NCBI GenBank assembly: GCA_033629205.1
Contig: CM066169.1
Span: 29,452,501 to 29,516,500, forward strand
Direction: 5' to 3'
Length of the DNA: 64,000 nucleotides
DNA from: Lithocarpus polystachyus
Taxonomy: Eukaryota; Streptophyta; Magnoliopsida; Fagales; Fagaceae
Positions 60,012-64,000 of the stretch are shown here, one piece after another. The notes below the pieces were generated by a model. It was not told the DNA's origin and ran no database searches. It saw only the letters and a program-made list of their open reading frames with translations. How positions within the stretch are numbered: the stretch's first letter is position 1; each line of letters starts with the position of its first letter. The position numbers and the translations under genes are program-made.

Positions 60012-60412
60012 GAAAAGCATTGGGTTATAGCTAATCTAAAATAAAGGTAATTACTTAACCATTATTAAATTACAAGTGATGATTTTTCACTTCTGCAACC
60101 TTTTTTGCAGAAGTCACCTCCTTTTTTTATAGAACCACATACGCAGACCTATGATTTTTTTTATTTTTTTAAAGTTGACCCAAAATACTATGTCATATTA
60201 AGCAATGGATGAGGTGGCTCCCCCATACATTTGTTTCTGAAAAGCTCCCATTGATTGCCACTAACAAGAGAAATTATGCTATATGCAGAATTGACAACTA
60301 TTGCAAAACTAAACCACCAAAAACTATTGCAATGCTAGAATTGGCTTGAAATTTTGGAACTTCTCCTCATTTACGAATTTTTTTTTTTTTTTTTTGATAA
60401 GTACATTTGAGA

Positions 60413-60448
<36 letters not shown>

Positions 60449-60589
60449 TTAACAAAAAAAGGAAGAAGAAGAAGAAGAAGAAGAGAAATGAAAGCAATTG
60501 ATAATGATGATGAGAATAAATAAAAGTTGAAATGAAAAGTATTAGGGTATGTTTCAGAGAAGATGACAACGATGTTTTTCAACTTACCT
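60012..60589. other. Spacer with microsatellites
   Basis: T run (60380-60396), TA run (60415-60443) and AAG run (60461-60483). No further recycling-factor exon was found here. Confidence 0.5.
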
Positions 60590-60790
60590 GAACAATCTGA
60601 AATCGATTGGGCTGTGAGGGGCTTTACAATTCAGTGGTGGCTGGGGATTGTGACTCCGATGTGATAGGAGAGAGAGCAGATCGGTGACTAGGGGTGGCGG
60701 CGTGAGGGGAGAGAAGAGGTGTGAGGAGAGAGAGAAGTGGGAAGTGAAAAGAAAGAAGGAAAAGAAACACGTTGAATGAAAAAAAAAATT
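60590..60790 (-). promoter_or_regulatory. 5'UTR-like CT-rich block with splice donor
   Basis: On the minus strand a CT-rich tract (about 60780-60670) leads into a less biased stretch that ends ...GATTGTTCAG|GTAAGTTG near 60583-60592. This looks like a plant promoter-proximal leader with a first intron, in the same direction as the recycling-factor exons 580 bp further on. Purely by inspection; it could belong to a captured or chimeric transcription unit. Confidence 0.35.
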
Positions 60791-60799
60791 AAAACAAAA

Positions 60800-61376
60800 G
60801 TGGGAAATGACAAATTGGGGGAAAATTTTTGCGGGAGGAAAAAAAAATCTGGGAGGAAAGCTTGTCCTATAGAGTTTTTTTTTTTTTTTTTTTGGATAAG
60901 GCTATATAATTAGAGTTTTCTTTAATAATAATAAAGCCTAAGTAATAAAATAATGAATTTTAGGGAGTACAAGTTGAAAGATATAAAAGCCATGGCATGT
61001 ACAAGTCAAAGGAGCAAGAGCTTCGAATGAAAATTTTGGGAAAAAAAAGTTTATGTGTGTGAGAAATTTTGTGTGAAGGATAAAAAAAATATTGGTAAAT
61101 TTTAACTTTTAGGATAAAAAAAATGTTTTGTCTAATAACTATTGGAACAGGTTACAAAAATATTGCTATAGCCTAGTAAAAGTTTCACATCAACATTTAA
61201 ATAAATAATAAATCATATAAAAATTTAAAAAAATTCAATTTCAAAAATTTTTAAAAATAAAATAAGATAATTAAATTAATTTTTTATTCCTTTCATTATT
61301 ATTAATTTTTTGGAAGAACATGTTTATGTTCTTTGTGTTCTTCCCAAAATATAACTCATATTTTTAGATCAATAAC
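60800..61376. other. AT-rich spacer
   Basis: A T run followed by GGATAAGGC (60875-60905) resembles a LINE tail. Nothing else recognised. Confidence 0.4.
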
Positions 61377-62219
61377 AATCAAACAGTTAGATTTAGAGAA
61401 AGACGCGGTCAAAGTTTAGTCAAAGTTGGTCAAACTCAGTTAAACTTAATAGATGGTCCCGAGACCACTGGACTTGGTGAAATTCATATTCAAATCTTGA
61501 TCAATAGGATTGAAGAGTATGGTGACATACTGGTGTTGGTGAAATTTGAGAGCAATTGGATAGTCAGATCAAATAAACATAACCATACAAGTACACAGCA
61601 CATGTCTATCATGCGTCATACTTAGATTTGAAATCTAACCATTAGATTTGAAGAATATAATAAAAGGTTAATTCTTGTAAATTATACTCACAATCAAACG
61701 ATTGGATTTAGAGAAATACATGGTCAAAGTTTAGTCAAAGTTGGTCAAACTCGATCAAACTTAATAGATGGTCAAATTGAGAGAATATATATATAGCCAT
61801 ATAGGTACACAACACATGCCCATCACTTGCCATTTTTAGATTTGAAATATAACCGTTGGATTTGAAGAGTGTAATGAAACGTTCATTCTAGTAAATTATG
61901 GTCATAATTAAACGGTTGGATTTAGAGAAGGCGAGGTCAAAGTTTAGTTAAAGTTGGTCAAACCCGGTCAAACTTAATAGATGGTCCCGATACTACTGGA
62001 CTTAGTGAAATTTATATTCAAATCTTGATAATTAGGATTGAAGAGTATGGTGATATATTGATGTTAGTAAAATTTGAGACCAACTAGATGATCAGATTGA
62101 GAAAACATAGTCATATAAGTACACAACACATGTTCATCACGCGCCATACTTAGATTTGAAATCTAACCGTTGGATTTGAAGAGTGTAATGAAAGGTTAAT
62201 TCTGGTAAATTATGGTCGC
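61377..62219 (+). repeat. 315-bp tandem repeat
   Basis: Units begin with AAT(C/T)AAACRGTTRGATTTAG at 61377, 61692, 61906 and 62220. Lengths are 315, 214 and 314 bp; the middle unit lacks about 100 bp including the CCCGAGACCACTGG part. Each unit contains GGTCAAAGTTTAGT(C/T)AAAGTTGG and ends with an ATTTGAAATCTAACCGTTGG block. Confidence 0.88.
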
Positions 62220-62240
62220 AATTAAACGGTTGGATTTAAT

Positions 62241-63660
62241 TTACCATTTGATCTTTAAACTCATCTTTTATGCATTATTTTAAATTACAAAAACTTGAAT
62301 TTAGACAATTGATTGATGACGTGGCTATTAATCTTTAATCACCATAAAATGTTGTAAGCATAAAAAATATATGAAGATAATGTAATCTAACAGTAGATTT
62401 GTCAAAATTCACATCGAATTAAGAAATATAGGGTTGGGTTCAATTTATACCTGAGGTAACTCTAAAAAATGTTACATCACCTAATAACTTATTATTGAAT
62501 TCATATTTTAAAAATCCAACCGTTGGATTACATGTTATATATGGTGTTAACATGCATGCCAATTTTCATGCCAATCGGATGTAATTTACTACTTGATCTA
62601 TAAACTCATCTTTTATGCATTATTTTAAACTACAAAAACTTGAATTTAGACAATTGAGTGATGACATGCTTATTAATCTTTGATAACCTTGAAATTTTTT
62701 AACCATGAAAAATGTATGAAGATAATGTATTCTAACGGTAGATTTGTCAAAATTCACATTGAATTAAGAAATATAGGGTTAGATTCAAGTTACACTAAAC
62801 GTAACTCTAAAAAATGTTATACCACCCAATAAATTAATATTGAATTCATATTTTGAAAATCCAACCATTGGATTAGATGTTATATATATTCTTAACATGC
62901 ATGCCAATTTTCATGCCAATCGAATGTAATTTATCATTTGATCTATAAACTCATATTTTATGCATTATTTTAAACTACTAAAACTTGAATCTAGACAATT
63001 GATTGATGACATGACTATTAATCTTTGATTATCTTGAAATTTTGTAAGCATGAAAAATATATGAAGATAATGTAATCTCATGGTAGATTTGTCAAAATTC
63101 ACATCGAATTAAGAAATATAAGGTTGAGTTCAAGTTACACTTGACATAATTCTAAAAAATGTTACACTACCCAATAACTTATTATTGAATTCATATTTTG
63201 AAATTTCAACTGTTGGATTTCTTGCTCTATATGTTCCTAACATACATGCCAATTTTCATGCCAATCAGATGTAATTTACCATTTGATCTATAAACTCATC
63301 TCTTTATGCATTATTTTAAACTACAAAAATTTGAATTTAAACATATGATTGATGACATGACAATTAAAATTTGATCACCTTGAAATTTTATAAGCATGAA
63401 AAATCTATGAAGATAATGTAATCTAACGGTGGATTTATCAAAATTCACATCGAATTAAGAAATATAGAGTTGGGTTCAAGTTACACGTGATGTAACTCTA
63501 AAAAATGTTACATCACCCAATAACTTATTATTGAATTCAAATTTTGAAAATCCAACCATTGGATTACATGTTCTATGTGTTCTTAACATGCATGCTAATT
63601 TTCATGCCAATCGGATGTAATTTACCATTTAATCTATAAACTCATCTTTTATACATTATT
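62241..63660 (+). repeat. 345-bp tandem repeat array
   Basis: The word TTACCATTTGATC and its neighbours recur at 62241, 62586, 62931, 63276 and 63622, a strict period of 345-346 bp: four full units and a partial fifth. Each unit contains TTATGCATTATTTTAAA, GAAGATAATGTAATCT, AAATTCACATCGAATTAAG, AAAAATGTTAC and CATGCCAATTTTCATGCCAA. Confidence 0.92.
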
Positions 63661-63686
63661 TTAATTGGAAGAAATTTTTATTCACT

Positions 63687-63722
<36 letters not shown>
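63687..63722 (+). repeat. GA microsatellite
   Basis: About 18 GA units directly after the tandem array. The remaining DNA to 64000 is AT-rich without recognised features. Confidence 0.9.
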
Positions 63723-63726
<4 letters not shown>

Positions 63727-64000
63727 AAAGGCTAAAATTCTTGAATTTTAGGCTACCATTTTGAAGTTGAAAGTGCTATCATTTTTTATGGGTATAATTG
63801 TTTAGAAAATAAGGATAGACATTTCTTATATAGGATGTATATAAAAGGTTTTTTTAAGACTGTAAACAAAAGGTTCATCTAAAGAATATAAAGTGCTTTA
63901 TGTTTATAAGTTTCTTTTTATTTTTTTTTAAATTTTAGAATAACTTTTATCTCAAAAAAAATAATATTTTAATGATTTTTTGCAGAGGTCAATCATGGCC

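Noticed and set aside
60367..60582. 71-codon frame with TA and AAG runs
   Set aside because: Microsatellite translation.
61377..63660. Tandem array considered as a CRISPR array
   Set aside because: Units are 315 and 345 bp, continuous and without unique spacers, in a plant genome.
1..64000. tRNA, rRNA or small nuclear RNA genes
   Set aside because: Scanned by eye for tRNA A/B box pairs and rRNA-like blocks; none convincing. A tool such as tRNAscan-SE would be decisive.

Overview
This is a non-coding, transposon-dominated stretch of a plant nuclear genome, most likely a woody eudicot; I cannot name the species from sequence alone. Evidence for a plant: Ty1/Copia and Ty3/Gypsy elements of plant lineages, a plant L1-type LINE with a C-terminal RNase H, Helitrons, a CACTA end, AT-rich spacers, GT-AG introns, and fragments of two plant genes (a PRD1-like meiotic gene and a plastid-type ribosome recycling factor). 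I found no gene that looks intact: every protein-coding stretch over about 150 codons belongs to a broken mobile element or a pseudogene.

Layout. 108-20760 is a three-level nest of LTR retrotransposons, each level bounded by TG...CA and a perfect 5-bp target duplication: a decayed Copia element (plus strand, ACTAG) was split in its right LTR by a Gypsy element (minus strand, 5241-20612, AACTA), which was split inside its integrase by a second Copia element (minus strand, 9893-17021, TAGGG). The Gypsy element carries a four-exon gene on the opposite strand (6274-8433) of the Transposase_28 type with its own TATA box, and has lost its reverse transcriptase by an internal deletion that joins protease to the tail of RNase H.

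20766-45100 is AT-rich spacer holding remnants: a diverged LTR (about 21880-22500), solo LTRs (24102-24951, 34272-35030, 42411-43258), a truncated LTR of the inner Copia family (41325-43287) into which one of the solo LTRs jumped, a hAT-like element (35523-36112), and two minus-strand Helitrons (29167-32417 and 37866-38255). Two sets of duplicated anonymous DNA are present: a diverged pair at 27527-29000/32541-33965 and a well-conserved 2.1-kb pair at 38833-40979/49505-51636.

45118-46993 holds five spliced exons of a PRD1 homologue with intact splice sites but a nonsense codon and frameshifts. 51639 is the left end of a CACTA transposon. 53230-58893 is a nearly full-length minus-strand L1 LINE flanked by a 17-bp duplication, broken by nonsense codons and one frameshift. 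Just beyond it, 59493-60008 holds two orphan exons of a plastid-type ribosome recycling factor on the minus strand, preceded by a CT-rich, 5'UTR-like block. 61377-63660 is a composite tandem array with a 315-bp and then a 345-bp period.

The elements are different ages of the same process. By eye the inner Copia LTRs differ by roughly 2 percent and the Gypsy LTRs by about 4 percent (almost only transitions), and most nonsense codons are of the C-to-T kind, as expected for long-silenced methylated DNA.
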